Origin: Clostridia bacterium
Lineage (GTDB): Bacteria; Bacillota_E; SLMV01; PUMD01
DNA: 38,769 nucleotides
NCBI GenBank assembly: GCA_003563755.1
Contig: PWUB01000225.1
Coordinates: 1 to 38,769, forward strand
Reading direction: 5' to 3'
Below, piece by piece: positions 16,280 to 24,986 of the stretch. The position numbers were made by a program, and so were the translations under genes. Position 1 is the first letter of the stretch. Each line of letters opens with the position of its first letter. The notes beneath the pieces were generated by a model, which ran no database searches, was not told the origin of the DNA, and saw only the letters and a list, made by a program, of their open reading frames with translations.

Positions 16280-17128
16280 GTGTCAGTAGTCTACCTGAAT
16301 GGCGAATTCACGCGCGCCGAGGATGCCCTCATATCACCCGAGGATAGGGGTTTCAACTTCGCTGATGGGCTCTACGAGGTTATCCGAGTATACAACGGCG
16401 TGCCCTTTTGCATGAAGGAACACCTGGAGCGTCTCCAGTTCGGCGGAGAGGAGCTGGATCTGCAGATTCCTCTCAGCCAGCAAGAGGTCGAGGATATCGT
16501 CCACCGCCTGCTGGAGGACAACGATATCAGTGGCGGCATGGTCTATCTGCAGGTGACCCGGGGAATGGCACGACGCCTGCATCCCTTCCCCGACGAGTAC
16601 GAACCGACGGTGTACATGTTTGCCCGTGAGGCCAGTGCCCCGCCCAGGCAGACCCTTGAACAGGGCGTGAAAGCCATAACTCATCCCGACAACCGGGGAG
16701 GCCTATGCTACATCAAGACCATTGCCCTTTTGGCAAACTGCCTGGCCCAGACTCGTGCCAGGCGGGCCGGTGCGTTCGAGGCTATCCTGGTTCGCGACGG
16801 TTTCGTGACCGAGGCCACGGCGCGGTCGGTCTTTGCTGTGATAGACGACGTCATGTACACGTATCCCCTGGCAAACATACTCCCGAGCATTACGCGACAC
16901 AACGTTCTGAAGCTGGCCAGGGAAAAGGACTGGCCCGTCATTGAACGGGCTCTCCACCTCCAAAGGTTCATGGATGCCGACGAGGTGTTCCTGGCGGGAA
17001 CGGTGGCGGAGGGGGTGCCCGTCGTGCAGATTGATGGCGAACGCATCGGAACCGGTGAACCTGGGCCCGTGTTCCGGCGGGTGCACAGGGCTTTTCAGGA
17101 CCTCATCAAGGCCGCCTGCGGTGGCTGA
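16280..17128 (+). CDS. dat: D-amino-acid aminotransferase (class IV PLP)
   Basis: It interconverts D-alanine plus 2-oxoglutarate with pyruvate plus D-glutamate, supplying D-amino acids for peptidoglycan. 282 residues, equal to Bacillus Dat. Visible: RGFNFADGLYEVIRVYNG (residues 23-40), the PLP lysine K146 in LCYIKTIALLANCLAQ, FEAILVRDGFVTEAT (E178 at the PLP pyridine-nitrogen position) and the conserved ILPSITRHNVL. GTG 16280 is preceded by GAGAGGAGAG at 7-8 nt; the upstream open frame adds a Arg-rich stretch without homology. Branched-chain aminotransferases share the fold, but length and overall pattern favour Dat. ddl at 32814 uses D-Ala, a functional though not genetic link. Confidence 0.85.
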   Translation: MSVVYLNGEFTRAEDALISPEDRGFNFADGLYEVIRVYNGVPFCMKEHLERLQFGGEELDLQIPLSQQEVEDIVHRLLEDNDISGGMVYLQVTRGMARRLHPFPDEYEPTVYMFAREASAPPRQTLEQGVKAITHPDNRGGLCYIKTIALLANCLAQTRARRAGAFEAILVRDGFVTEATARSVFAVIDDVMYTYPLANILPSITRHNVLKLAREKDWPVIERALHLQRFMDADEVFLAGTVAEGVPVVQIDGERIGTGEPGPVFRRVHRAFQDLIKAACGG

Positions 17129-17668
17129 GCAGGCGCAAGGGAGCAATCGCAACACTCCGAAGCCCGGCCGAATGCGTGATCGCAGCAGTGTCGGATAAAC
17201 AGTACGGGCTGCCGCACTGCGGTGCTGCATGTGAAAATCCAGTCTTACCAGTTCGGGTCGGTTACCCCAGCGAGTGCGTTGTCAGACCGGTACGGCATCC
17301 CGATGGAGGGGCCGGTGCCTCTCCTCGGTGTGCATCGGCTGCACGGGGCGGAGGGTGCGGAGAGCACACCGGGCGACATTGTCCGGACAGAGCCTCCCGC
17401 AGTATGAGTCCCCCGCTGAGATCAGGCTCTGCATCGGTCTTCAGCTTGGGCCTTGCGGAGAGCAGTTCCGCCAGGGGTGCAGCGCTCAACGGTCCTGCAG
17501 CCGGCCGAGTATGTCTCTGCACCCACACAGAGATATCTATGCGCAAACCCGCTGCTTTTGTGCCCAAGCCCCCGACTCATACGCATACGTGATCCAGGCG
17601 GCCCTTGCCAGGGCGCACTCATCCACCTATAATGGGAATAATTAGCAGGCACCACAGGACGGGTTTTC
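17129..17668. other. 540-bp gap upstream of comEC
   Basis: No gene is supported. A 61-codon frame (17222-17407) starts with a stretch faintly like the Mth938/NDUFAF3 family but soon loses resemblance, so I do not call it. The main feature is a strong promoter near the right end (17605-17633). Confidence 0.5.
17605..17633 (+). promoter_or_regulatory. Sigma-A promoter of comEC
   Basis: TTGCCA (17605-17610), exactly 17 bp, then a perfect TATAAT (17628-17633). Expected transcription start is near 17640, about 29 nt before GTG 17669. This is the best sigma-A match in the window and may also serve the carboxypeptidase and holA genes downstream. Confidence 0.75.
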
Positions 17669-20086
17669 GTGCATCGACCGTTGCTTCCGGCTGCGGTGGG
17701 CTTCACTGCAGGCATCGCGATCTGCTCCGTCGCGCCTCCTGCGGGGAGACACATCATTATCTTGATCCTGGTCCTGGCCGCACTTGCCGGGGTGGGGCTA
17801 GCAGTCACCAGCCTTACTGGCGGGGCGCCTTCAGGTCGTCGCCGTGCGGGGGCGGTGGTGCTCATATTCATCGGCATGCTCAGTCTCGGTTTTGTGCGCT
17901 GGTGCCTGCATTCGGTGCAGCTCGAGGCCTCGGGATACGAGCGGCATCCTCACTCCGAGATGAGGGTGCTGGCCGTGCAGTCCTCGCGGCGGACCTCAAC
18001 GGGTGGCCACCGCTGGGAGGCCGTGGTTCGTGAGGTTGTTGACGGACCCGACGACTCCATCGATTCCCGGCTGCTCGTATACTCCTCGGAACCAGCCTCC
18101 GCGGGGAGTTACTACCGCGTGGTGGGAGACATCTTCCCGCCGGGGTCGGCCCGGAATCCGGGTCAGTTCGACTACCGGAGTTACCTTCTCAACCGAAATA
18201 TTACTCACTGCCTCTCGGTTGAGGCCATGGAGACCGACCACGGCCCGACACGGGCCTGGCCGGACCGGGTGCTCAGCCTCCGTGGATTCCTCCGGGAGCG
18301 CATCGTGGAGCGCACCGGCGACATCGGAGAAGATGCTGCGGGCCTGGCCGTGGCTCTCATATGCGGGGAGCGAGACCTGATAGCGGACGAACTGGCCGAG
18401 GGTTTTCGCGGCTCCGGTCTCGGGCACCTACTGGCCGTATCCGGCCTACACGTCATGATGTTCGGACTGTCGGTCCTGTGGATCCTGGAGAGAATGCTGC
18501 CCCGGCGGGCTGCTTGTGTCCTGGGTCTCGTCCTCGTCTTCGGATACAGCGGCCTGGCCGGAGGAGGGCCATCGGTGAGCAGGGCAGCCGTTCTGTTCGC
18601 CGCGAAGGTAACCGCGCCGCTGCTGATGCGGCGCTATGACGCCCTGAACGTTCTGGCCGCAGCGGCCCTGCTGCTGGTAGCGGGGCGGCCCGGCCTGGTG
18701 TTCGATGTGGGGTTTCAGATGTCCTTTGCCGCGTGCCTGTCCCTCATCTCCGTCAGGCCGGTGATGCTGCGGTGGATGGGGCCGGTTCCTCTGAGACTTC
18801 GCGATGCCCTGGCCGCCACCCTCGCCGCCCACACCGCGGTGTTTCCACTGGTGCTTTACCACTTCGAGGCCTCGTCCCTTCTCGGTCTCATCGCCAACCC
18901 CCTGGTGACCCCGGTGTTCGGCCTGGTTCTCGCCTCCATTTGGATCCTAACGGGGGGCGCGGTCCTGGGGGTGCCGTCAGTGCTTCTGCGCGTCCTGGCT
19001 GCACCCGTGGCGGCCCTCGCCGGGGTCGTCCGCCTCCTGGCGCGGATGCCCCTGGGAGTCCAGCTGACCCTGGATCTAGGGGAGCTCATCTGCGTGTACC
19101 TGACCCTGGGGTTCCTCATGGTGGTGTGCCTGCGTCGAGGCGGCGGACCGCTCCCGGAATCATCCCGCCGCCGGATGAGAGTGCTCGCTGCCCTCGTTAT
19201 AGCGTGGTTTGTGACGGCCGGGGTTCTACTCACCCTGCCCGTACCGGGATCCGGGCTCTTGCGTGTCACCGTCTTCGACGTCGGGCAGGGGGACTGCATT
19301 CTCTTCGAGGTTCCCGGTGGAGGGACCTTCATGATCGATACCGGACCGCGGACCCGGGACGGGGTAGCTCTACTCGACAGCCGCGTGCTGCCGTACCTGC
19401 AGAACCGACGGATAGAGAGGATAGACTATCTCCTGCTCACCCACGGTCATGCGGACCACACCGGGGGAGCGGTCTCGCTGTTGAACGCAGTGCAGGTGGG
19501 TGAACTGTGGTATGGTCCATTATGCAAATCGGGCGCAGGGCTCAAGAGCGATCCACAACTCGAGCGGGCCGTCAGCGAACATGCCGTTACGGCGAAGAGG
19601 GTGAGGGAGGGACACCGCATCCAGCTGGGCGAGGCCGAGGTCACCGTGCTGTGGCCCATCCGCGAGGCCGAGGGGCTCCTGTGTCTGAACCGGGCGAGCG
19701 TGGTGGTCAGGGTGCAGTACCGGGAGTGGACGATGTTGAACATGGCGGACGTGGAGGGCATAGGTGAGTACTGGATGGTGGATCTTCACGGTTGTGACCT
19801 GGCTGCAGAAGTGCTGAAGGTCGGCCACCACGGCGCCGCCGCCGGATCGGGACCCACGCTCCTACAGGCCGTGGGGCCAGCCCTGGCAGTGATCCCCGTC
19901 GGTGCCAACCCCTACGGACATCCCTCGCCGTCCACCCTCGGGCGCCTGCAGCAGGCCGGGATCCTCACCCTCGCCACCCGCGATGTAGGAGCCGTGATCC
20001 TGGAGACGGACGGGTACCGCTGGCGGGTCCGGACGATGATCGCCGCTCAAAGCGCCCATCGCGGGAGGAGCTCTGCCGGTGGATAG
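17669..20086 (+). CDS. comEC: DNA uptake channel protein ComEC/Rec2
   Basis: ComEC forms the membrane channel for single-stranded DNA uptake during transformation; its C-terminal metallo-beta-lactamase-like domain is thought to degrade the second strand. 805 residues. N-terminal membrane helices and a soluble DUF4131-type region come first, then the Competence domain (about 220-500) with many hydrophobic segments, including LLAVSGLHVMMFGL, then the MBL domain from VFDVGQGDCILFEV (about 533) with THGHADHTGG (about 590). Full length with intact metal motif. GTG 17669 has only a weak AGGACGGG upstream. No comEA is seen in the window. Confidence 0.93.
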   Translation: MHRPLLPAAVGFTAGIAICSVAPPAGRHIIILILVLAALAGVGLAVTSLTGGAPSGRRRAGAVVLIFIGMLSLGFVRWCLHSVQLEASGYERHPHSEMRVLAVQSSRRTSTGGHRWEAVVREVVDGPDDSIDSRLLVYSSEPASAGSYYRVVGDIFPPGSARNPGQFDYRSYLLNRNITHCLSVEAMETDHGPTRAWPDRVLSLRGFLRERIVERTGDIGEDAAGLAVALICGERDLIADELAEGFRGSGLGHLLAVSGLHVMMFGLSVLWILERMLPRRAACVLGLVLVFGYSGLAGGGPSVSRAAVLFAAKVTAPLLMRRYDALNVLAAAALLLVAGRPGLVFDVGFQMSFAACLSLISVRPVMLRWMGPVPLRLRDALAATLAAHTAVFPLVLYHFEASSLLGLIANPLVTPVFGLVLASIWILTGGAVLGVPSVLLRVLAAPVAALAGVVRLLARMPLGVQLTLDLGELICVYLTLGFLMVVCLRRGGGPLPESSRRRMRVLAALVIAWFVTAGVLLTLPVPGSGLLRVTVFDVGQGDCILFEVPGGGTFMIDTGPRTRDGVALLDSRVLPYLQNRRIERIDYLLLTHGHADHTGGAVSLLNAVQVGELWYGPLCKSGAGLKSDPQLERAVSEHAVTAKRVREGHRIQLGEAEVTVLWPIREAEGLLCLNRASVVVRVQYREWTMLNMADVEGIGEYWMVDLHGCDLAAEVLKVGHHGAAAGSGPTLLQAVGPALAVIPVGANPYGHPSPSTLGRLQQAGILTLATRDVGAVILETDGYRWRVRTMIAAQSAHRGRSSAGG

Positions 20087-20094
20087 GGAATTGA

Positions 20095-20175
20095 GATGAA
20101 CATGGACGGCTACATCCGTCGCCGGAAAGGGGGAAGCGCAGCTACGGACACGGAGCTGTGCGCGAGGATTGCCTG
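20095..20175 (+). other. Possible short coupling ORF before the carboxypeptidase gene
   Basis: ATG 20095 opens a 26-codon frame ending in TGA 20173-20175, which overlaps the TTG start at 20169 of the next gene by a few bases. There is no resemblance to a known peptide and only a weak ribosome site; it may couple translation to the next gene or mean nothing. Confidence 0.2.
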
Positions 20176-21848
20176 AGACGAGGGTCAGTTTTGACCGATA
20201 CTACGAGTATGATGAGATGACGGAGGTGCTGGAGCAGCTGTGCGGGGAGTACCCCCAGCTGGCATCCATGGAATCGATCGGCAAATCGTACGAGGGTCGC
20301 GATGTCTGGGTCGTGACCATCACTGACATGAAGGCCGGGGCGGCGGATGACAAGCCGGCCTACTACATAGACGCCAACCACCACGCCGGCGAGGTAACGG
20401 GCTCCATGGTCGCCCTGTACACCATAGTTCACCTTCTCGAAAATCACGGTGGGGATGAGAAGATAACCCGGCTCCTGCAGAACTTCACCCTGTACATCGT
20501 TCCCCGGGTCAGTCCCGACGGATCTCAGAGGTACCTGAGTACGGCCGACATGCTGCGCTCTTCGGTGAGACCCTGGCCGGCCGAGAGCGATGACGAGCAC
20601 GGCGGCCTGCGCCCCGAGGATGTGGACGGAAACGGTGTCATAGTCCAGATGAGGGTGGAATCCCCCTCGGGGGCCTGGCGCGCATCCGAACACGACCCGC
20701 GGTTGATGGTCCTACGCGAACCCGACGATCATGAGGGTCCGTTCTACGACCTGTTCCCCGAGGGCGTCAGCGATGACTATGATGGGGCCGAGGTTCGCAG
20801 CAAGCCGCCGCGGTGGGGTCTCGATCTCAACCGGAACTACCCCATGGGCTGGAAGGACGAAACCGGGCAGCGGGGAGCCGGACCGTTTCCCCTTTCCGAG
20901 CCCGAGACCCACAACATCGCCCGCTTTTTCGAAGCACACCGGAACATCGCCGGGGTCACGTCCTATCACACTACCGGCGGCATAATCCTGCGCCCGCTGT
21001 GTACGGGCCCCGACTCCGAGATGAACATGTCGGACCTGCGGATTCACCAGCAGCTCGGCGACCGGGGTGAGGAACTGACGGGCTATCCCTGCCAGTCGGT
21101 CTGGGACGCCATGACCCTCGACAAGAAGCGGCCCAGTCACGGCAGCTTCATCGATTTTGCCTACGAGATGCACGGCGTCATCGCCTTCGCCCCGGAGCTG
21201 TGGAATCTCTCCGAACGGGCCGGTGTGAAGCGGCGCAGTCCCCAGGAGCGGTTCATGCTTACGCCGTCCGAGCGGGAGCAGGACGACCTGAAGGTGCTGG
21301 GATGGATAGACGAAAACTCACCGGACAGCTTCCTTCCCTGGACCGCCTTCGATCACCCCCAGCTGGGTGACGTGGAGATCGGCGGCATCAACGTGAAGTA
21401 CGTTGCCCAGAACCCACCGCCGGCCTTTCTGGAGCAGGAGTGCAAAAAGAACATGCTGGCCTCCCTGGTCAACGCGGCGGCCCTTCCCAGGCTCGAGGTC
21501 ACCGAGTTCGATTCCGAGCGCCTCGCGGACGGCCTATACTGGGTGTGGGCCGTGGTATGCAACGCAGGGTGGCTTCCCACCCGGGTCACGTCCAAGGGGA
21601 CATCACCCCAGACCAGGCCCCCGAAGGGACGCCTGGCGCTCCCCGAGGGTGCTGAGCTGGTCATGGGAGAGATGCGGTGGGACATCGGACACCTCGACGG
21701 CGGCGCCACCGCCGGACTGCGCAGCATACCGGATCGGGTCCGCAGGGCTGAATGGCTGGTTCGCTGCCCCGATGCCGGGCTGAGGGTGAGCCTCGAGATA
21801 TCGGGCGACCGCTCCGGCACCGTGCGGGAGGCCCTGGACTTGGACTGA
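20169..21848 (+). CDS. M14-family zinc carboxypeptidase
   Basis: A metallocarboxypeptidase of the carboxypeptidase A fold, which removes C-terminal amino acids from peptides. 559 residues. Zinc ligands: HAGE (H72, E75) and the His of TSYHTTGG (H267); the catalytic Glu is in FAPELWNL (E343). SIGKSYEGRDVWVVTITD and PRVSPDGSQRYL are typical. The spacing between HxxE and the third ligand (about 190 residues) is longer than in carboxypeptidase A, from an insertion also containing RNYPMGW. A C-terminal beta-type region follows (about 420-559). No signal peptide, so it is probably cytoplasmic. The only start that keeps the conserved FDRYYEYDEM region is TTG 20169; ribosome binding is weak. It lies between comEC and holA on the same strand. 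Confidence 0.85.
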   Translation: MPETRVSFDRYYEYDEMTEVLEQLCGEYPQLASMESIGKSYEGRDVWVVTITDMKAGAADDKPAYYIDANHHAGEVTGSMVALYTIVHLLENHGGDEKITRLLQNFTLYIVPRVSPDGSQRYLSTADMLRSSVRPWPAESDDEHGGLRPEDVDGNGVIVQMRVESPSGAWRASEHDPRLMVLREPDDHEGPFYDLFPEGVSDDYDGAEVRSKPPRWGLDLNRNYPMGWKDETGQRGAGPFPLSEPETHNIARFFEAHRNIAGVTSYHTTGGIILRPLCTGPDSEMNMSDLRIHQQLGDRGEELTGYPCQSVWDAMTLDKKRPSHGSFIDFAYEMHGVIAFAPELWNLSERAGVKRRSPQERFMLTPSEREQDDLKVLGWIDENSPDSFLPWTAFDHPQLGDVEIGGINVKYVAQNPPPAFLEQECKKNMLASLVNAAALPRLEVTEFDSERLADGLYWVWAVVCNAGWLPTRVTSKGTSPQTRPPKGRLALPEGAELVMGEMRWDIGHLDGGATAGLRSIPDRVRRAEWLVRCPDAGLRVSLEISGDRSGTVREALDLD

Positions 21849-21871
21849 ACTGGACCGGGAAGGATTCGTTC

Positions 21872-22888
21872 ATGGACTATCATCAGTGCTTCCGCGACAT
21901 ACAGCGGGGAGACATAGCACCCCTGTACCTGCTCATGGGTGAGGAATCGCTCCTGGTGCGCGAGTTCGTCTCCTTACTGCGGCGCCAACTGGATATCGCG
22001 CCCGACTCTCTGAACTATCTGCGTTTCGAGGGACGGGGAGCGGATGATGTTCTCTCCGCCTGCAACACGGTGACCTTCGATAGGAAGACGAGGCTGGTGC
22101 TGGCGGTGGACCCCCGTGGTTTCGACGGGAGCGACGAGGTGGAGGAGGGGAAATGGCTCAGCTACCTCGGCGACCCCTCCGAGTTCACCTGTCTCTGCAT
22201 CGCCGTCGGCAGCATGGACAGGAGGAGGCGCCTCTACCGGGCCCTTGCCGGCGATGACAGGGCGCGGGTGGTGAGCTGTGACAGACCGAAGGGGGACAGG
22301 CTGCGGCGCTGGATCCGCCGGGAGCTGGCCGCGGACGGAAAGGACATAGATGCCGATGCCCTGCGCATGATCGCCGACTACGATGTTTCCCTTGACCAGC
22401 TGAGAAATGAGCTGAGCAAACTGGTCACCTACGTGGGGGACCGGAAGGCAGTCACGGCGAAGGAGGTGGCGCGCCTGACGGCCATTCCCCGCGAGGAGGA
22501 TATCTTCGCCCTGGTGGATGCGGTGGGCATGGGCAATTCAAGAGATGCCGTCGTTGCCGTCGAGGCCATGCTGCAGGCCGGGGCCGACCCCCTGATGCTC
22601 CTGGGCATGATCGCGCGGCAGGTCAGACTGATCTGGCACGTCAGAAGCGAAATCGCCTCGGGTGCGGACGCGCGCCGCGCAGCAAAGCTCCTGGGGCAGC
22701 ATCCCTTCGTCGTTCAGAAGTGTGCGCGGCAGGGAAGGAGCTTCTCCAGGGCTCAGTTGGAAAGGGCCCTGGAGCTCGTCCTCGAAACCGACCTGGGAAT
22801 CAAAACGGGAAGATGGCGACCGAAGATGGCCATACAGAGGCTGGTCGCAGTCCTATCAAATCCCGAGTTGAGGTTGTCGGGGAATTAG
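21872..22888 (+). CDS. holA: DNA polymerase III delta subunit
   Basis: Delta opens the beta sliding clamp as part of the clamp loader. 338 residues, normal. The N-terminus has the family pattern APLYLLMGEESLLVREFV; the middle has DYDVSLDQLRNELSKLVTYV, and the C-terminal domain includes DIFALVDAVGMGNSRDA, MLLGMIARQVRLIW and LLETDLGIKTG-like VLETDLGIKTGRW. The start ATG 21872 has GGGAAGG about 8 nt upstream; the frame is open further upstream but there overlaps the carboxypeptidase. It converges on rpsT with a 26-bp gap, the usual holA/rpsT arrangement in Firmicutes. Confidence 0.92.
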   Translation: MDYHQCFRDIQRGDIAPLYLLMGEESLLVREFVSLLRRQLDIAPDSLNYLRFEGRGADDVLSACNTVTFDRKTRLVLAVDPRGFDGSDEVEEGKWLSYLGDPSEFTCLCIAVGSMDRRRRLYRALAGDDRARVVSCDRPKGDRLRRWIRRELAADGKDIDADALRMIADYDVSLDQLRNELSKLVTYVGDRKAVTAKEVARLTAIPREEDIFALVDAVGMGNSRDAVVAVEAMLQAGADPLMLLGMIARQVRLIWHVRSEIASGADARRAAKLLGQHPFVVQKCARQGRSFSRAQLERALELVLETDLGIKTGRWRPKMAIQRLVAVLSNPELRLSGN

Positions 22889-22914
22889 GAGCACGATCAC
22901 GGAAGATCAGCGTA

Positions 22915-23184
22915 TCAGCCGGTCTCCCGCTCGTTGAAGGCGCGGTACAGCTGGGACTTCTTCCGTGCTGCCTGGTTCTTATGCACAACGCCCTTAGAAA
23001 CGGCGCGATCGATCATGCTGACGGCTTCGTTGAGTCTGCCCTGGAGATCCTCGCCGGCATCGGACTCGACAGAAGCCACAAACCGCCTGATCGCCGACCG
23101 CATCTGGCTCTTGACCTGCTTGTTACGCAGGCGCCGCTTCTCAGAAGTCCTGGCACGCTTCATGGCGGACTTGATGTTGGCCAA
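22915..23184 (-). CDS. rpsT: 30S ribosomal protein S20
   Basis: Small, basic primary 16S rRNA-binding protein. 89 residues starting MANIKSAMKRARTSEKRRLRNKQ, then SQMRSAIRRFV and, near the C-terminus, GVVHKNQAARKKSQLYRA, all typical of S20. The start is TTG 23184 with GGAGGTGAG 4-5 nt upstream; TTG is also the rpsT start codon in other bacteria, where it takes part in autoregulation. Its own promoter lies at 23204-23232. Convergent with holA. Confidence 0.96.
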   Translation of the reverse strand: MANIKSAMKRARTSEKRRLRNKQVKSQMRSAIRRFVASVESDAGEDLQGRLNEAVSMIDRAVSKGVVHKNQAARKKSQLYRAFNERETG

Positions 23185-23203
23185 CGTTCTCACCTCCGCG
23201 CGA

Positions 23204-23232
23204 ATTCTAACACAAACGGTGCAGGGGTTCAA
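23204..23232 (-). promoter_or_regulatory. Sigma-A promoter of rpsT
   Basis: On the minus strand, TTGAAC (23227-23232), 17 bp, TAGAAT (23204-23209; 5/6). It gives a very short leader, with GGAGGTGAG close to the start of the transcript. Confidence 0.65.
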
Positions 23233-23261
23233 TGGGCGTGGCGGGGCACCCACCCATCTCT

Positions 23262-23274
23262 CGGGGCAACCCCG
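23262..23274 (-). terminator. GC-rich hairpin between spoIIP and rpsT
   Basis: CGGGG-TTG-CCCCG on the minus strand, 5-bp stem with 3-nt loop, enclosed by a longer CCATCT/AGATGG pairing. It sits just downstream of the spoIIP stop. There is no T-run, so a function as terminator is uncertain. Confidence 0.3.
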
Positions 23275-23301
23275 GGGGCGCTGCTCGCGTATAGATGGCG
23301 T

Positions 23302-24510
23302 CTACCGTCGGTCGGGGACCACGCCCTCGTGTAGCAGGATTGCCACGACCCGGGCCAGCATGCGGGCCGTCGCCAGTGCCTCCTCGAGGGTGTTCTCTAT
23401 TCCCCCCACCTCCAACAGCAGCGCCCCGGGACTCAGGTGCTGGTTGTACCGGTAGTCCCTGGTCAGGGTCCTCAGGTAGAGGCCCGGGTATTCTACCTCC
23501 ATCACACGGGCAAAATCCTTCGCCAGGGCGGCGTTGAGCGGCCAGTGGGGGTGCTCGAGGTGCTTATCCGTTCCCAGGACGATCATCACCCTGGCCCACG
23601 TTTCACCGCATTCGGCGGTGAAGGCTGTTACCTCGCGGGGCGTGGCATCGCGGTGCACGTCCAGCACCATGGACACCGTCGGGTACTGCTCAAGCACCAC
23701 CGCGACCTTCTCTGCTGACCGCGCGTAGGCGCCGACACGGTTCATGCCGCTGCCGCCCGGTAGAGTGTCGAAGTAGTCGGTGACATGAATCACTCCCACG
23801 CCGTAGGCGTCCTTCAGTTCCCGGGCGAGTTCTGTGCCGACCCGCAGGACGTTGTAGCGGGCATCGGCGATGAAGGGATCACGCGGCTGGGAATCGCCCG
23901 TGGCCTCTATAACCGCATCCCAGTACGACTCCTGGGTATGGGTGTGATAGATCAACACCTGCGGGTGCTCCGCGCCGAGCCAGAGATCATCGACGGTGCG
24001 TTCCTGCTCCTCACCCTCGCCCGCCTTGGCATCGGGCGGGTCCTCCAGAGCGGGAGGTGACACTTCCGGCAGGTGCATCACGTAGCTGGGCTGGGTGCCG
24101 GGACCGGGGGGCACGACGAGAGAGAGCATGGGGTAGGTGGTGCGAAGGAAGGTGAAAGGCTCCGTCAGCCGGACGTCGGTGAGCAGGTACACGAAATCCA
24201 CCAACAGCTGGACCCAGTAGTGCTCATCCTCCGCCTGCCTTTGGTGCAGACCGAGCCCGGGAAGACCCAGGTTGAGCACGGACTTGTACAGCTCCGTTGC
24301 CAGGTTGAGGGCATCAAGGACTGGACCCAGGCTGAGGCCCCTTCGATCCGGGGCATCGGTGGGCGGTGGGTCTGCCTCGCCGAACACCGGCACTGCTTCC
24401 TCATCGAAGGAGGGTACGGGTGACTGCCTCGCTACGAGGAAGGATGCGGCGATGATCGCAGCATATATGATGATCACGTGAATTGCTACTCTCCGGCGAT
24501 GCCAACCCAC
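23302..24510 (-). CDS. spoIIP: Stage II sporulation protein P (peptidoglycan hydrolase)
   Basis: SpoIIP is the amidase/endopeptidase that, with SpoIID and SpoIIM, thins septal peptidoglycan so the mother-cell membrane can engulf the forespore. About 402 residues. N-terminal membrane anchor (AIHVIIIYAAIIAASFLV), an acidic/proline-rich linker, then the catalytic domain: VLIYHTHTQESY (zinc His, about 185-196), MVLDVHRDA (about 278-286) and ALLLEVGGIENTLEEA (about 360-375). The start is uncertain: GTG 24510 follows a G-run, while the longer TTG 24528 lacks a ribosome site. It is downstream of the YvlD-like gene and probably shares its promoter; a stem-loop lies between them. Direct evidence of an endospore former. 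Confidence 0.95.
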   Translation of the reverse strand: MGWHRRRVAIHVIIIYAAIIAASFLVARQSPVPSFDEEAVPVFGEADPPPTDAPDRRGLSLGPVLDALNLATELYKSVLNLGLPGLGLHQRQAEDEHYWVQLLVDFVYLLTDVRLTEPFTFLRTTYPMLSLVVPPGPGTQPSYVMHLPEVSPPALEDPPDAKAGEGEEQERTVDDLWLGAEHPQVLIYHTHTQESYWDAVIEATGDSQPRDPFIADARYNVLRVGTELARELKDAYGVGVIHVTDYFDTLPGGSGMNRVGAYARSAEKVAVVLEQYPTVSMVLDVHRDATPREVTAFTAECGETWARVMIVLGTDKHLEHPHWPLNAALAKDFARVMEVEYPGLYLRTLTRDYRYNQHLSPGALLLEVGGIENTLEEALATARMLARVVAILLHEGVVPDRR

Positions 24511-24587
24511 GTACCGCCCCCCCCGCAACTGCCGCGATTATCTTCACTGCATTCCTACGCGGGGAAGCGGCGGGATATGAGGATTGG

Positions 24588-24619
24588 GGGGAGCTGGAGC
24601 CCTGCCTTGCCTGCTCCCC
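24588..24619 (-). other. Stem-loop between the YvlD-like gene and spoIIP
   Basis: GGGGAGC (24588-24594) and GCTCCCC (24613-24619) are perfectly complementary over 7 bp with an 18-nt loop. No T-run follows on either strand, so it is more likely an RNA processing or stability element than a strong terminator. Confidence 0.35.
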
Positions 24620-24639
24620 GGTTATCAGTTGATGTTGAG

Positions 24640-24966
24640 TTAGCGTATCGTGGTGGGCACGACGGTGTCGATCAACCCGATGATCACCGAGGCTATCAGA
24701 GCTCCCAGCACCGTCACCGCCACCCCGGGCACAACGTACTGGACGCTCCAGATGACCGCCGCCGCCACGAGGAAACTCACCAGGCCGCGGTTCCGCGGGC
24801 TGACGTTTCTGCCCAGGATCGCCTCGATGCCCCAGGCCACGATGGAAATCACCAGGGCCGCCATCAGGGCCGAGGTGAATCCGATCACGCTGAAGCCGGG
24901 TACGACGTAGCCCACCAACAGCAGAACCAGAGCTGATACCACGAATCGCACGATTGCCGTTACCAA
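24640..24966 (-). CDS. YvlD / phage-holin-4 family small membrane protein
   Basis: 108 residues with four hydrophobic segments (about 4-24, 30-50, 60-78, 84-104) and the family-typical pattern VGYVVPGFSV ... YVVPGVAVTVLGALIASVIIG. Despite the family name Phage_holin_4_2, members are common chromosomal proteins of unknown function. The start TTG 24966 is supported by GGAGGTGATG 4-6 nt upstream. It precedes spoIIP on the same strand, and a candidate sigma-E promoter lies directly upstream, so it may be expressed in the mother cell. It stands roughly where other Firmicutes have gpr or lepA around spoIIP. Confidence 0.82.
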   Translation of the reverse strand: MVTAIVRFVVSALVLLLVGYVVPGFSVIGFTSALMAALVISIVAWGIEAILGRNVSPRNRGLVSFLVAAAVIWSVQYVVPGVAVTVLGALIASVIIGLIDTVVPTTIR

Positions 24967-24986
24967 GAGTCATCACCTCCATCAGG

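Noticed and set aside
17222..17407. Small gene resembling the Mth938/NDUFAF3 family
   Set aside because: Only the first ten or so residues look similar; the rest does not, and no ribosome site is present.
24552..24580. Separate sigma-E promoter directly upstream of spoIIP
   Set aside because: TCATATC is a fair -35, but the -10 14 bp later (CGTAGGAA) matches poorly.
24640..24966. Prophage remnant suggested by a phage-holin family match
   Set aside because: The Phage_holin_4_2/YvlD family is mostly chromosomal, and no other phage gene lies nearby.
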